64,000 nucleotides of DNA from assembly GCA_016709675.1 (NCBI GenBank), contig JADJMH010000002.1:186001-250000 (forward strand). Direction: 5' to 3'. The stretch is from Candidatus Accumulibacter proximus (GTDB taxonomy: Bacteria > Pseudomonadota > Gammaproteobacteria > Burkholderiales > Rhodocyclaceae). Made by a program: the position numbers and the translations under genes. Of the stretch, positions 1 to 8,456 are shown piece after piece. Numbering within the stretch: position 1 is the first letter of the stretch; the number at the start of each line of letters is the position of its first letter. A model generated the notes under the pieces. The model did not search any database. It worked only from the letters and a program-made list of their open reading frames with translations, and was not told the origin of the DNA.

Positions 1-1
1 C

Positions 2-1060
2 CCGAGCCCGGCAAGCGATCGACGCTTGCTGACCATCCGGCAGCCGGTCGGCGTTTGTGCCGCGATCACGCCGTGGAACTTCCCGCTGGCGATGATCACG
101 CGCAAGGTCGCGCCGGCACTGGCGGCTGGTTGCACGGTGGTGGTCAAGCCGGCCGAGCAGACGCCGCTGACGGCGCTGGCGCTGGCGCTGCTGGCCGAGG
201 ATGCCGGTCTGCCGGCAGGCGTCTTCAATGTGCTGACCGGCGATCCGCTGGCAATCGGTGGCGCACTGACCGCCAGCCCGGTGGTGCGCAAGCTCTCGTT
301 CACCGGTTCGACCGAGGTTGGCCGCCTGCTGATGGCGCAGTGCGCGCCGACGATCAAGAAACTCTCGCTCGAACTCGGCGGCAACGCACCGTTCATTGTT
401 TTCGACGACGCGGATGTCGCGGCGGCGGTCGAGGGGGCGATCATTGCCAAGTATCGCAACACCGGCCAGACCTGTGTCTGCGCCAACCGGCTGCTGGTCC
501 AGGACGGGGTTTACGACCGCTTTGTCGAGCAACTGGCCAGGCGCGTGCAGTCGCTCAAGGTCGGGCCGGGCAGCGAGGAAGGCGTCGCTCAGGGACCGCT
601 GATCGACGCGGCGGCGCTGGCCAAGGTCGAGGCGCACATTGCTGACGCCGTGGGCAAGGGCGCGCGCGTACTCACTGGCGGCGGCCGCCACGTGCACGGC
701 GGCACCTTCTTCGAGCCGACGGTGCTCGCCGACGTGACGCCGGCAATGCGGGTGGCGCGCGAGGAGACGTTCGGGCCGGTGGCGCCGGTGTTCCGCTTTG
801 CCGAGGAGGCCGAGGCCGTCGCCATGGCCAACGACACCGAGTTCGGCCTCGCGGCCTATTTCTATGCGCGCGATATCGCGCGCTGCCTGCGCGTCGGCGA
901 AGCGCTGGAATACGGCATGGTCGGCATCAATACCGGTCTGATCTCCAACGAGGTCGCGCCCTTTGGTGGCGTCAAGCAGTCCGGCATCGGCCGTGAAGGC
1001 TCCCGGCATGGCATCGACGAGTATCTCGAGATCAAGTACCTGTGCTTCAGCACGGTTTGA
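2..1060 (+). CDS. gabD: NAD(P)-dependent succinate-semialdehyde dehydrogenase, C-terminal part
   Basis: This aldehyde dehydrogenase oxidises succinate semialdehyde to succinate, the last step of GABA and related degradation, in the cytoplasm. The gene is cut by the window edge; the frame is open from base 2, and about 353 residues remain of a family of about 480. Visible family motifs are the N-terminal AITPWNFP stretch, the catalytic glutamate in LELGGNAPF, and the nucleophilic cysteine in NTGQTCVCANR. The C-terminal PFGGVKQSGIGREGS motif is also intact. GabD rather than another ALDH is inferred from the CAAITPWNFPLAMITRK and QTCVCANR signatures. A small membrane protein gene follows 21 bp downstream. 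Confidence 0.88.
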   Translation, partial: PSPASDRRLLTIRQPVGVCAAITPWNFPLAMITRKVAPALAAGCTVVVKPAEQTPLTALALALLAEDAGLPAGVFNVLTGDPLAIGGALTASPVVRKLSFTGSTEVGRLLMAQCAPTIKKLSLELGGNAPFIVFDDADVAAAVEGAIIAKYRNTGQTCVCANRLLVQDGVYDRFVEQLARRVQSLKVGPGSEEGVAQGPLIDAAALAKVEAHIADAVGKGARVLTGGGRHVHGGTFFEPTVLADVTPAMRVAREETFGPVAPVFRFAEEAEAVAMANDTEFGLAAYFYARDIARCLRVGEALEYGMVGINTGLISNEVAPFGGVKQSGIGREGSRHGIDEYLEIKYLCFSTV

Positions 1061-1081
1061 AGGCGCGAGCGGGGAACGGAA

Positions 1082-1735
1082 TTGATCAAGCTGGTGATCT
1101 TGCTGATGGTGATCGGACTGATTGCCGCGGCAATCGTCTGGTGGCGTGCGCTGATCAGGCAGCGCGAAGGCTTCATCGATCGCTACCCTTACGCGAAGTT
1201 TCTTGACCGGCGTCTGGCCGCGCGTCGGCCTGAGCTGAGCGAGGCGCAGCGGGAGCTGGTATTCGATGGCTTGCGCGAGTATTTCCAGCTCTGCCGCGAA
1301 TCCAGGAAACGCCTGGTGGCGATGCCTTCGCAGGTGGTCGATGATGCCTGGCACGAGTTCATCCTGTTCACCCGCCAGTATCAGCAGTTCTGCGAAAGCG
1401 GACTCGGTCGCTTCCTGCACCACACGCCTGCCGAAGCGATGCGCTCACCAACCGACGCTCAGGATGGCATCAAGCGCGCCTGGCGGCTGGCGTGCCAACG
1501 CGACGGGATCGATCCGAAAGCGCCGCAGTCGCTGCCGCTGCTTTTCGCGCTTGACGCGATGCTCGGCATTGCTGGTGGCTTCGTCTATCAGGTCGACTGC
1601 CTCGCGGCGGCGCAGGCCGGTGCCGGGACCGGCTTCTGCGCCGGCCATATCGGCTGCGGCGGCGGGTGTAGCGGCGGCGACGGCGACGGTTCGGCAGGCG
1701 ACGGTTGCAGTGGCGGTGGTTGCGGCGGCGACTGA
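1082..1735 (+). CDS. Membrane-anchored GRDP-like protein with Gly/Cys-rich tail
   Basis: The function is unknown. The 217-residue product starts at a TTG preceded by a GGGAACGG-like ribosome site. It has one N-terminal membrane segment (about residues 2-22), then a soluble region with VVDDAWHEFILFTRQYQQFC and FLHHTP. That pattern resembles the glycine-rich-domain-protein-like family (PF07173), which has a WH...Y...C...H spacing. The last 30 or so residues are almost only Gly, Cys, Ser and Asp, a composition seen in TIGR04222-type tails. The cytoplasmic or envelope location of the domain is not decided by the sequence. Confidence 0.7.
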   Translation: MIKLVILLMVIGLIAAAIVWWRALIRQREGFIDRYPYAKFLDRRLAARRPELSEAQRELVFDGLREYFQLCRESRKRLVAMPSQVVDDAWHEFILFTRQYQQFCESGLGRFLHHTPAEAMRSPTDAQDGIKRAWRLACQRDGIDPKAPQSLPLLFALDAMLGIAGGFVYQVDCLAAAQAGAGTGFCAGHIGCGGGCSGGDGDGSAGDGCSGGGCGGD

Positions 1736-1926
1736 CGTCGCCCGGCAGCGTGCCAGCAGGTTGGCCCATCGCGCCTGCCACATCAAGGAAGAAGTGATCA
1801 GGGCCTCCCGAGCAGGGTCCGGGTTCACGCCGTGCTGGTGCCGATGAGGGGTAGCAAGTACTCCCGCGCGTCGCCAAGGTGTGTCGTGGCAAGCGCACGC
1901 CGCTCGCTCTGGCGCGTGACGATGCC

Positions 1927-1954
1927 TTGACCCTGGCCACTGACCTCGTATAAA
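1927..1954 (+). promoter_or_regulatory. Sigma-70-type promoter for the L,D-transpeptidase gene
   Basis: TTGACC at 1927-1932 and TATAAA at 1949-1954 are separated by 16 bp, a near-consensus pair. It lies about 80 bp upstream of the ATG at 2034, so a leader of about 70 nt is expected. The rest of the 298 bp gap (1736-2033) shows nothing else recognisable. Confidence 0.6.
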
Positions 1955-2033
1955 TTCCGCGCGGCGAACCGCAGGGGAAGCTTTCGGGCATCAACCCGAG
2001 TTGCAGGCGGTGAGCACTCTTCGAGGACTACAG

Positions 2034-3047
2034 ATGAAACCAGCCAACCACCGCCGAACCGCCATCCTGAAACTCGTCGCGCTTGCCTCATCGCCACTTT
2101 TTGCCACGTCCACTTCCTGGGCGAGAGAAGTGGTCAAGGAGATTGCTGCGCTCAAGCCCGGCGAGTTCACCTGGCATCCGGACCGTTCACCCAAGGGGGC
2201 GGTGGCGGTGGTCGTCTAGATTCCGCAACAGCGGGTGCACGTTTACCGCAACGGCATCCGGATTGCCGTTGCCACCTGTTCGACCGGCAAGCCGGGCCAC
2301 GAGACGCCGACCGGCGTGTTCACCGTGCTCCAGAGGGACAAGGACCATCACTCGAAAACCTACAACAACGCCCCGATGCCCAACATGAATCGTCTGACCT
2401 GGGACGGGGTCGCGCTGCATGCCGGCAACCTTCCCGGCTATCCGGCCTCGCATGGCTGCGTCCGCCTGCCGATGGACTTCTCGGAAAAGCTCTGGGCAGT
2501 GACGCACATCGGCACGCCGGTGATCATCGCCGGTTCGCACAGCGATCCCTGGGAGTTGACGCATCCTGGCCTGGTGCTGGGCGCCGACGCCGGGGACGAG
2601 CTCGAGTTCGCCGTCAATAGCCTGACGGAGAAGCGTCATCCCGCCGACTGGGACGAGGCCGCCGAGTATCCCGTGACGACGGTCATCGCCTCGACGGCCG
2701 ATCGCAAGATCGAGCTGATCGAGAACAGCAAACTGATCGCCGAGGGATCCGTGACCATCAAGGGCGAGCCCAAGGAAATCGGTTCGCATGTCTTCATCCT
2801 GCGGGGCACGGATGAGGTGGGCAAGGGGCTATCCTGGCACGCCATCAGCCATCACGAAAAGCCGGGCGTCAGTTATGCCGGCGGCAATCCGTCGGATGAA
2901 GTCGTGCCTGCCCGGCTGCAGGCCAGCGAAGCCTTCAGGGCGGCGATGAAGAAGAGCATGCATCCCGGTATGGTGCTGATCGTGACCGACAACCCCTTGC
3001 ACCCCGATCGGCGGTCGGGCGAGGATTTCGTCATCATGTCGAGCTAA
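2034..3047 (+). pseudogene. L,D-transpeptidase (ErfK/YbiS/YcfS/YnhG), interrupted by an in-frame amber codon
   Basis: The family cross-links peptidoglycan or attaches lipoproteins in the periplasm. From the ATG at 2034 the frame encodes a signal peptide (about residues 1-30, ending near SWA) and the start of the YkuD domain. It is then broken by TAG at 2217-2219 (codon 62) and continues without a frame change to 3047. The downstream part holds the conserved GKPGHETPTGVFT and YNNAPMP segments and the catalytic SHGCVRLP, with the His of ALHAGN. Relatives usually have a small residue such as Ser at the amber site; TCG to TAG is one substitution. A GTG at 2235 could restart translation, but that product would lack an export signal. 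Real nonsense mutation and base-call error cannot be told apart here. Confidence 0.8.
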
Positions 3048-3346
3048 CACTGTTCCTGAACATCATCCTCCCGGCGACCGACGAGTTCGCCGCCGCCGGT
3101 TTCGACGGGCTGGTCATTGGCCCCGGAACCTCGAGACCGGGCGATGCGCAGCTTGGCGTCGGCGATGAAGGCGCGACATGAGGTGCCGCGCAGGCAGGAT
3201 CGCAGGAGCGCTGCGCACCGTAGTGTCACCGGTGAAGCATGGGCATGTCACGGCGGATTTTGTCCCTTGCTTGTCCATTTGCGGTATGGCTTGTCGCTTC
3301 GAAGGCGTTTACCATCCGGTCATGACCAAACCAGTGAGGTCCCGAA

Positions 3347-3931
3347 ATGTCCGCAGATGACACCGCCAGCGTTCGGCGCTCGGCTCTGATCGTGATTGAC
3401 GTCCAGGAATCTTTCCGCCACATGCCTTTCTGGTCGGAGAGCGATCTGTCCGACTTCAGGGCAGCCCTGCTCCGGCTTGACGCGGGCTGTCGCCAGCGCG
3501 GCGTGCCGGTGGTGCACATTTTTCACGTCGGTCAGGCGGGGCCGTTTGCCGAGGCATCAGGATACGTGCGGGCGCTCGACTGGCTGCCGGGTTCGCCTGC
3601 GGCATGCTTCTTCAAGCACGCGCACAACGCGTTCTCCGACACGGGTCTCGATCTGTGGCTGCGCCGCCGTTGTATCGATCACCTGATCGTCGCCGGCATC
3701 CGCACCGAACAATGCTGCGAGACGACGACACGGGTCGGCTGCGACATGGGCTACGCGATCGACTTCGTCAGCGAAGCCACGCTGACTTTCCCGATGACGC
3801 ATCCGGCGAGCGGCCGCATCTACTCAACAGAGGAGATCAAGGCGCATAGCGAACTCGTGCTGGCCGGGCGCTTCGCGCGCATCGTCAGCGTCGACGACTG
3901 CCTGTCCGGCCTGGGAGACGACCATGCTTGA
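3347..3931 (+). CDS. Isochorismatase-family cysteine hydrolase
   Basis: This is a 194-residue member of the isochorismatase/nicotinamidase superfamily, which hydrolyses amide or enol-ether bonds in the cytoplasm; the substrate is not known. The likely triad is visible: Asp in ALIVIDVQESF, Lys in FFKHAHNAF, and Cys in RTEQCCETTTR. The usual cis-peptide hydrophobic strand HLIVAGIRT precedes the cysteine. The ATG at 3347 has a GTGAGG ribosome site. It overlaps the next gene by 8 bp, so the two are probably co-translated. The 299 bp upstream (3048-3346) contains no gene I can support. Confidence 0.85.
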   Translation: MSADDTASVRRSALIVIDVQESFRHMPFWSESDLSDFRAALLRLDAGCRQRGVPVVHIFHVGQAGPFAEASGYVRALDWLPGSPAACFFKHAHNAFSDTGLDLWLRRRCIDHLIVAGIRTEQCCETTTRVGCDMGYAIDFVSEATLTFPMTHPASGRIYSTEEIKAHSELVLAGRFARIVSVDDCLSGLGDDHA

Positions 3932-4199
3932 ACTGCGCCCGAACTGCGAATGCTGCGATCGCGATCTGCCGCCCGGCTCGTCAGAAGCGATGATCTGCTC
4001 ATTCGAATGTACCTTCTGCGCCGACTGCGCGACTACGATACTCGCCTGCCGTTGCCCGAACTGCGGCGGTGAACTGCTGCGGCGACCGATTCGCCCGGTG
4101 GACAAGCTGGCCACGTCTCCGGCTTCGACGCGGCGCGTTTTCCGGCCCTGCGCCAGCAATAGCCGGCTCGCCGGGCTGGTTGCGACCACGCCGGCCTGA
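3924..4199 (+). CDS. DUF1272 cysteine-rich protein
   Basis: This 91-residue protein has the DUF1272 pattern, MLELRPNCECCDRDLPP then ICSFECTFCADC and CPNCGGELLRRP. Eight or more cysteines in CxxC pairs suggest zinc binding. No reaction is known for the family. It overlaps the hydrolase upstream by 8 bp and lies 5 bp before an EamA exporter, so the three may form one transcript. The tail after residue 65 is lower in conservation and rich in Ala, Ser and Arg. Confidence 0.82.
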   Translation: MLELRPNCECCDRDLPPGSSEAMICSFECTFCADCATTILACRCPNCGGELLRRPIRPVDKLATSPASTRRVFRPCASNSRLAGLVATTPA

Positions 4200-4204
4200 A
4201 GCGC

Positions 4205-5171
4205 ATGCGGCCAGTCGACCTGGTTCTGGCGCTGCTGGTGGTGGTCGTCTGGGGCCTCAACTTCGCGGTGATCAAGACCGGTGTCGCCGAGGTGCCTCCG
4301 CTCTTGCTCGGTGCCTTGCGCTTCCTGCTGGCGGCCTGTCCGGCGGTGTTCCTGCTGCGACCGCCGAAGGTGCCCTGGCGCCTTTACATGGCGTACGGGA
4401 TGACCATTTCGGTCGGTCAGTTTGCCTTCCTGTTTTCGGCCATTCACCTCGGCATGCCCTCGGGGCTGGCGTCGCTGGTGCTGCAGTCGCAGGCTTTCTT
4501 CACCATGCTCTTCGCCGCACTTTGGCTGGGCGAAGGCTGGCGCTGCAGCCAGCTCGCGGGGCTTGTGCTGGCGACCTGTGGTCTGCTGTTGATCGGTTCG
4601 GCGCACGGTCTGTCGATGCCGCTGACGGGTTTTCTGCTGACCATCGCCGCCGCTTCAATGTGGGCCGCCGGCAATATCGTGACCCGCGCCGTTGCGCGCT
4701 GCGGTCCGATCAACCAGCTCGCCTTTGTCGTCTGGGCAAGTCTGGTGCCGCCGTTGCCATTTCTCGCGTTGTCCTTGCTGATCGAAGGGGAGCCGGCGAT
4801 GGCCGAGGCGCTGACCGGTTTCAATTGGCGTTCGTTTGCCGCAGTGGCCTATCTCGCGTGGGCAGCCACGCTGCTCGGCTATGGCTTGTGGACGCGTCTC
4901 CTGTCGCGTTACCCGGCCAATCAGGTGGCGCCGTTCAGCCTCCTGGTGCCCGGTGGTCGGGTTGACGACCGGCTGGCTGGTGATCTTGACCGGCAATGCC
5001 TGGCGGGCCGGGTGGCATGGTTCGGCCGGCGGTGCGCTGCGGATGCTCGGGCTGGCGGGCAATCTGTTCGCGACTCGACTGCTGAGCCGGGGGGGCGCGG
5101 GGGGGGGGGGGGGGCCCCGGGGCGCGGCGAAGCAGGAGAACCCGAAGCGGCGGGGACTCGCGCGGCGCTGA
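4205..5171 (+). CDS. EamA/DMT-family exporter, frameshifted near its C-terminus
   Basis: The product resembles amino-acid or metabolite exporters of the EamA (RhtA/YdcZ-like) family, with ten predicted inner-membrane helices in two EamA repeats. The frame from 4205 is good up to NQVAPFSLLVP, then goes wrong because of an extra G in the run at 4952-4953. Removing it restores the expected VVGLTTGWLV and GGALRMLGLAGNLF in the neighbouring frame, which continues to a stop at 5171. The last 25 or so codons run into poly-G sequence and cannot be trusted, so the true end is probably near 5090. Typed as CDS because the indel is probably a consensus error. Confidence 0.75.
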
Positions 5172-5292
5172 CCGGCAACTGTCGATCGGGCGCGTCGCCG
5201 AGCTGGCGGGTTTTGCCTCGGCGCGCGATTTTCGGCCCGTGGGGGGGGCGGCGGGGGGGGGGGGGGGGGGGGGGGGGCGGCGGGGGGGGGGG
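5089..5292. repeat. Poly-G tracts (runs of 7, 16, 8, 25 and 11 G)
   Basis: G runs lie at 5089-5095, 5099-5114, 5241-5248, 5253-5277 and 5282-5292, with CGGC on both sides of the 25-G run. Nothing else in the window resembles this. The runs coincide with the decayed end of one gene and a fragment of another. Two-colour Illumina dropout or an assembly gap filled with G is the simplest explanation; a genuine G-quadruplex tract is possible. Confidence 0.85.
5170..5238 (+). pseudogene. Fragment of an AraC-type helix-turn-helix
   Basis: The frame beginning GAC at 5170 reads DRQLSIGRVAELAGF then ASARDFR, the usual first half of an AraC/XylS HTH domain. It has G-rich sequence on both sides and no complete reading frame. 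The remainder of the 5172-5564 stretch has no other recognisable gene. It may mark a regulator gene lost or collapsed in assembly between the two exporters. Confidence 0.5.
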
Positions 5293-5564
5293 ACTGCGGG
5301 CAGGCGCACGCAGCCGCACTGGGCGGCCTGCCGAGCGCCGGCCAGCGCGTCTGCAGCGCCGGGGCCAAGCTGCGACCGGCACATGTCCGGCGCGTCTGCG
5401 AGGCGGCGCCCCGCAGCGGTCCCTGGCACTGATGACCAGGGGCGAGAAGCAGGAACAGCAGGAACGATTCACGCTTGCACAGGCGTGATGCCGGGTAATA
5501 TGCCCCGGATCCTTTTTACCCTGCGGCGGGGAACTCGCCGGGCCAGGCCAGGAAGTGCTACCCG

Positions 5565-6440
5565 ATGAGACTACGCGATCTGAGTGACCTGATTCTGCTG
5601 GCCGCGCTGTGGGGTGGCTCCTTCCTGTTCATGCGCTATGCCGCGCCGGCGTTTGGTCCGCTGCCGCTGATCTGGCTGCGCGTCGCGATCGCTGCGGGGT
5701 GTCTGGCGCCCTTGCTGATCCTGCGTCGGCAAGGCAGGGCGCTACGCGAGCACGCCTTCGGTATCGCGCTGATGGGCGTTTTCGGATCGGCGCTGCCTTT
5801 CGTGCTGATTGCCTGGGCGATGTTGTCGATCACGGCGGGTTTGGCGTCGATACTCAATGCCACGGTACCGATCTTTACCGCGATGATCGGCGCGCTCTGG
5901 CTAGGCGAACGCCTCGGCATTTCTCGCGCTGCCGGTCTGGTCGTCGGTTTCGCCGGCGTGCTCTTGCTCGCCGCTGACCAGGCCGATTTCAAGCCTGGCG
6001 GCAGCGGCTGGGCGATCGTCGCCATGCTGTTGGCGACGCTGTCTTATGGCTTTGCGGCCAACCTGACCCGGCGTCTCCTGGGCGGCGTGCCGGCGCTGGT
6101 CAGCGCTGCCGGTTCGCAGATCGTCGCCGCCGTGCTCCTGCTGCCCTTTGCCGTCTGGTTCTGGCCGACCGTGCAGCCCGGCTTGATGGCCTGGTCGGCG
6201 GCCATCGTTCTCGGCGTCGGCTGCACCGCGCTCGCCTTTCTGCTTTTCTTCCGCCTGATTGCCAACGTCGGCGCTTCGCGCGCCGTGACGGTGACCTTCC
6301 TGATCCCGCTCTTCGGCGTCCTCTGGGGCAGCCTGTTCCTCGGCGAAAGGCTTGCTGCCGGCATGCTCGTCGGCGGCGTCATCGTCGTTCTGGGAACCGC
6401 GCTGGCGACCGGCGTGCTGCGTTGGCCGGCTCGCGCCTGA
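5565..6440 (+). CDS. EamA/DMT-family transporter
   Basis: This 291-residue integral inner-membrane protein has about ten hydrophobic helices in two EamA repeats. The repeat signatures ALWGGSFLFMRYAAP near the start and FGVLWGSLFLGERL near the end are intact. The family exports amino acids, nucleobases or related metabolites by proton exchange; the substrate here is unknown. The ATG at 5565 has an AGGAAG ribosome site 8 bp upstream. It differs in sequence from the exporter at 4205, so it is a second family member rather than a recent tandem copy. Confidence 0.86.
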   Translation: MRLRDLSDLILLAALWGGSFLFMRYAAPAFGPLPLIWLRVAIAAGCLAPLLILRRQGRALREHAFGIALMGVFGSALPFVLIAWAMLSITAGLASILNATVPIFTAMIGALWLGERLGISRAAGLVVGFAGVLLLAADQADFKPGGSGWAIVAMLLATLSYGFAANLTRRLLGGVPALVSAAGSQIVAAVLLLPFAVWFWPTVQPGLMAWSAAIVLGVGCTALAFLLFFRLIANVGASRAVTVTFLIPLFGVLWGSLFLGERLAAGMLVGGVIVVLGTALATGVLRWPARA

Positions 6441-6451
6441 GCGAGAGGTAT

Positions 6452-6520
6452 GGCGTCTGATCGTGGTTTCGCCGATGATCGACCTGGGGGCGAGAAAGGT
6501 CGCCGAGCACATCAGACGCC
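6452..6520. terminator. Inverted repeat between convergent genes
   Basis: GGCGTCTGAT (6452-6461) is repeated in inverse as ATCAGACGCC (6511-6520) across 49 bp, between the ends of the EamA gene and the hydrolase gene. A shorter CGACCT/AGGTCG stem lies inside. There is no U tract, so a terminator role is only plausible. Confidence 0.35.
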
Positions 6521-7390
6521 GTGCTGCCGGAACCACGCCTGCAGGCGGCGCCAGCCATCCTCCGCCTCGTCCTTGCGGTAGCTCGGTCGATAGTCCGCAT
6601 GAAAGGCATGCGGCGCCTGGTCATAGACATGGATCGTCGACGCCTTGCTGGCCCGATTGGCGGTGCTGGCGAGCGCCTCGCTCATCTGGTCGACGGTTTC
6701 GATCGGGATGCCCTGATCGATTCCGCCGTAAAGCCCGAGCACCGGCGCGTTCAGCTTGCCGGCGATGTCGATCGGCTGCCTGGGGGTCAGTTCGCTGGCC
6801 TGGCCAACGATTCTGCCATACCAGGCGACGCCGGCCTTGAGCTGTGGATTGTGCGCGGCGTACAGCCAGGTAATCCGGCCGCCCCAGCAGAAGCCGGTGA
6901 TCCCCAGGCGATTGACGTCACCAGCCTGGGCACCGGCCCAGGCGACGCAGGCATCGAGGTCGCTCATGACCTGCCCATCCGGGACCTTGCTGACCACCTT
7001 GCTCAAGAGTTCCGCCACGTTGCTGTACTGCCGCGGGTCACCCTGCCGCGCGAATAGCTCGGGCGCGATGGCCTGGTAACCGAGCTTGGCCAGACGACGA
7101 CAGACATCCTTGATGTACTCATGGACACCGAAAATCTCCTGCACCACGAGGATGACCGGCCAGTTGCCGCCGCTTGCCGGTTGTGCGCGGTAGGCTGGAA
7201 TCTCGCCGCCGGCGGCCGGAATCCTGACCTCGCCGGCAGTGAGGCCGACGCTATCGGTTGTGATGATGGTCTGAGCGGCAACCGGTTGCACCGCCAGGGC
7301 AAAACCAGCGCCGAGGGCGCTGACCATGAACTGGCGTCGGCTGAAGGGACTGGCGGGAACGAGGCTGTCAAAATCGCTGGTGCGGCTCAC
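6512..7390 (-). CDS. Dienelactone hydrolase family protein with Tat signal
   Basis: This 292-residue alpha/beta hydrolase resembles carboxymethylenebutenolidase. An N-terminal twin-arginine signal (SRRQFMVSALGAGFA) predicts folded export to the periplasm. The catalytic cysteine is in GFCWGG, the aspartate in GGIDQGIP, and the histidine in APHAFHADYR. The true substrate is unknown; the exported family members are mostly uncharacterised. The gene stands alone, convergent with the EamA gene. Confidence 0.85.
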   Translation of the reverse strand: MSRTSDFDSLVPASPFSRRQFMVSALGAGFALAVQPVAAQTIITTDSVGLTAGEVRIPAAGGEIPAYRAQPASGGNWPVILVVQEIFGVHEYIKDVCRRLAKLGYQAIAPELFARQGDPRQYSNVAELLSKVVSKVPDGQVMSDLDACVAWAGAQAGDVNRLGITGFCWGGRITWLYAAHNPQLKAGVAWYGRIVGQASELTPRQPIDIAGKLNAPVLGLYGGIDQGIPIETVDQMSEALASTANRASKASTIHVYDQAPHAFHADYRPSYRKDEAEDGWRRLQAWFRQHGV

Positions 7391-7529
7391 GGATGTCTCC
7401 TCTGATGGATACGGGTTTTGTGTATGATGCTACGAGACCGCGCCCTTTGACCATGGACGAAGCAATGAATTCAGTCGGAGTTGATCACCTCGCGGTCCGC
7501 CTGTCGTCACCTCCAGGAAAGGATGAATC

Positions 7530-8279
7530 ATGACCAGCCCACCCTCACCAGCAGAAAAGCGGAAGGCTTCGGTTCCCAGGCGAAGCACCAAGAAGCCCGC
7601 TGCTGAAGCGACGACCGAGATTCGTCCGCCGGCAGAGCCCGGTCTCGTTGATCAGATGCGCGCCATGGCCGGCCGGTTGCTGGACATCAGTGCGACGACC
7701 GTCCTTGCGGGGCGGGCGATCGAGACTGCCGGCAAGGTGAGCCGGGCGCTGCAGGAGGGCCATCCGATCGATGCGGCAAGCGAGGTCGTGCGGGCGGTCT
7801 TGCCGAGCATGGCGGAACCGGCTGCCTGGGGCCGGACCGGTGCGGTACTCCGCGCCATGCGTGAGACGGCCGGCCTGACCATCGCCGAAGTCGGCGCGGC
7901 CATAGACCTCAAGGATCCGTCGCTGATCGAAGCGATCGAGAACGGCCGCATCGCCCTCTCTTTCGAGCTGATCCTGCGACTGGCGGCGGTCTTCGGTCGC
8001 AATGACCCGGTCGGCTTTGTCATGCGGCTGACGCGCAGTTCCAATCCGGAACTGTGGAAGAGCCTCGAAGGGCTGGGCGTCGGCAAGCTGGTGCTGCAGA
8101 CGGTGCGCGAACATCAGTTCGTCAATGTCTATCGCAGTAATGACGATGCCCGTGCGCTCAGCGATGAGGAGTTCGCAGAGATTCTGAGTTTCACACAAGC
8201 GGCCTTCGAGATGGCGATGGCTCTACGCGCCCGGCATCGTGCTCAGTGCAGCATTGCCCCCGCCGACGACGACGAGTGA
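7530..8279 (+). CDS. XRE-type helix-turn-helix protein
   Basis: The 249-residue protein has a basic Lys/Pro/Ala-rich N-terminus (residues 1-40) and an amphipathic middle. A Cro/C1-like HTH follows at about 110-150, with LRAMRETAGLTIAEVGAAI and LIEAIENGRIALSFELI. The tail is predicted helical. It is probably a DNA-binding regulator, but the target is not evident. Relatives are annotated only as helix-turn-helix proteins. An AGGAAAGG ribosome site lies just before the ATG at 7530. The upstream gap (7391-7529) is short and no operator is recognised. Confidence 0.7.
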   Translation: MTSPPSPAEKRKASVPRRSTKKPAAEATTEIRPPAEPGLVDQMRAMAGRLLDISATTVLAGRAIETAGKVSRALQEGHPIDAASEVVRAVLPSMAEPAAWGRTGAVLRAMRETAGLTIAEVGAAIDLKDPSLIEAIENGRIALSFELILRLAAVFGRNDPVGFVMRLTRSSNPELWKSLEGLGVGKLVLQTVREHQFVNVYRSNDDARALSDEEFAEILSFTQAAFEMAMALRARHRAQCSIAPADDDE

Positions 8280-8456
8280 GCCTGCGGCGGAAGCGGCTTC
8301 TTCTGCGCCAGCCGGGAGTCGCACTTCAGCAATCTCATGATGTCCGTCACCCCGGCCGGTTTTGAGCTACCATGAGGCGCGAGTGGGGTTTCCCTGCTCG
8401 CTTGCCATACACCAGCGCTTCGTTTGCTGTGTGATAACTTGAAAAGGAGACTTACG

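Noticed and set aside
4655..5472. Long proline-rich and glycine-rich open frames on both strands
   Set aside because: They arise from the poly-G runs translated as poly-Gly or poly-Pro and have no family resemblance outside the exporter.
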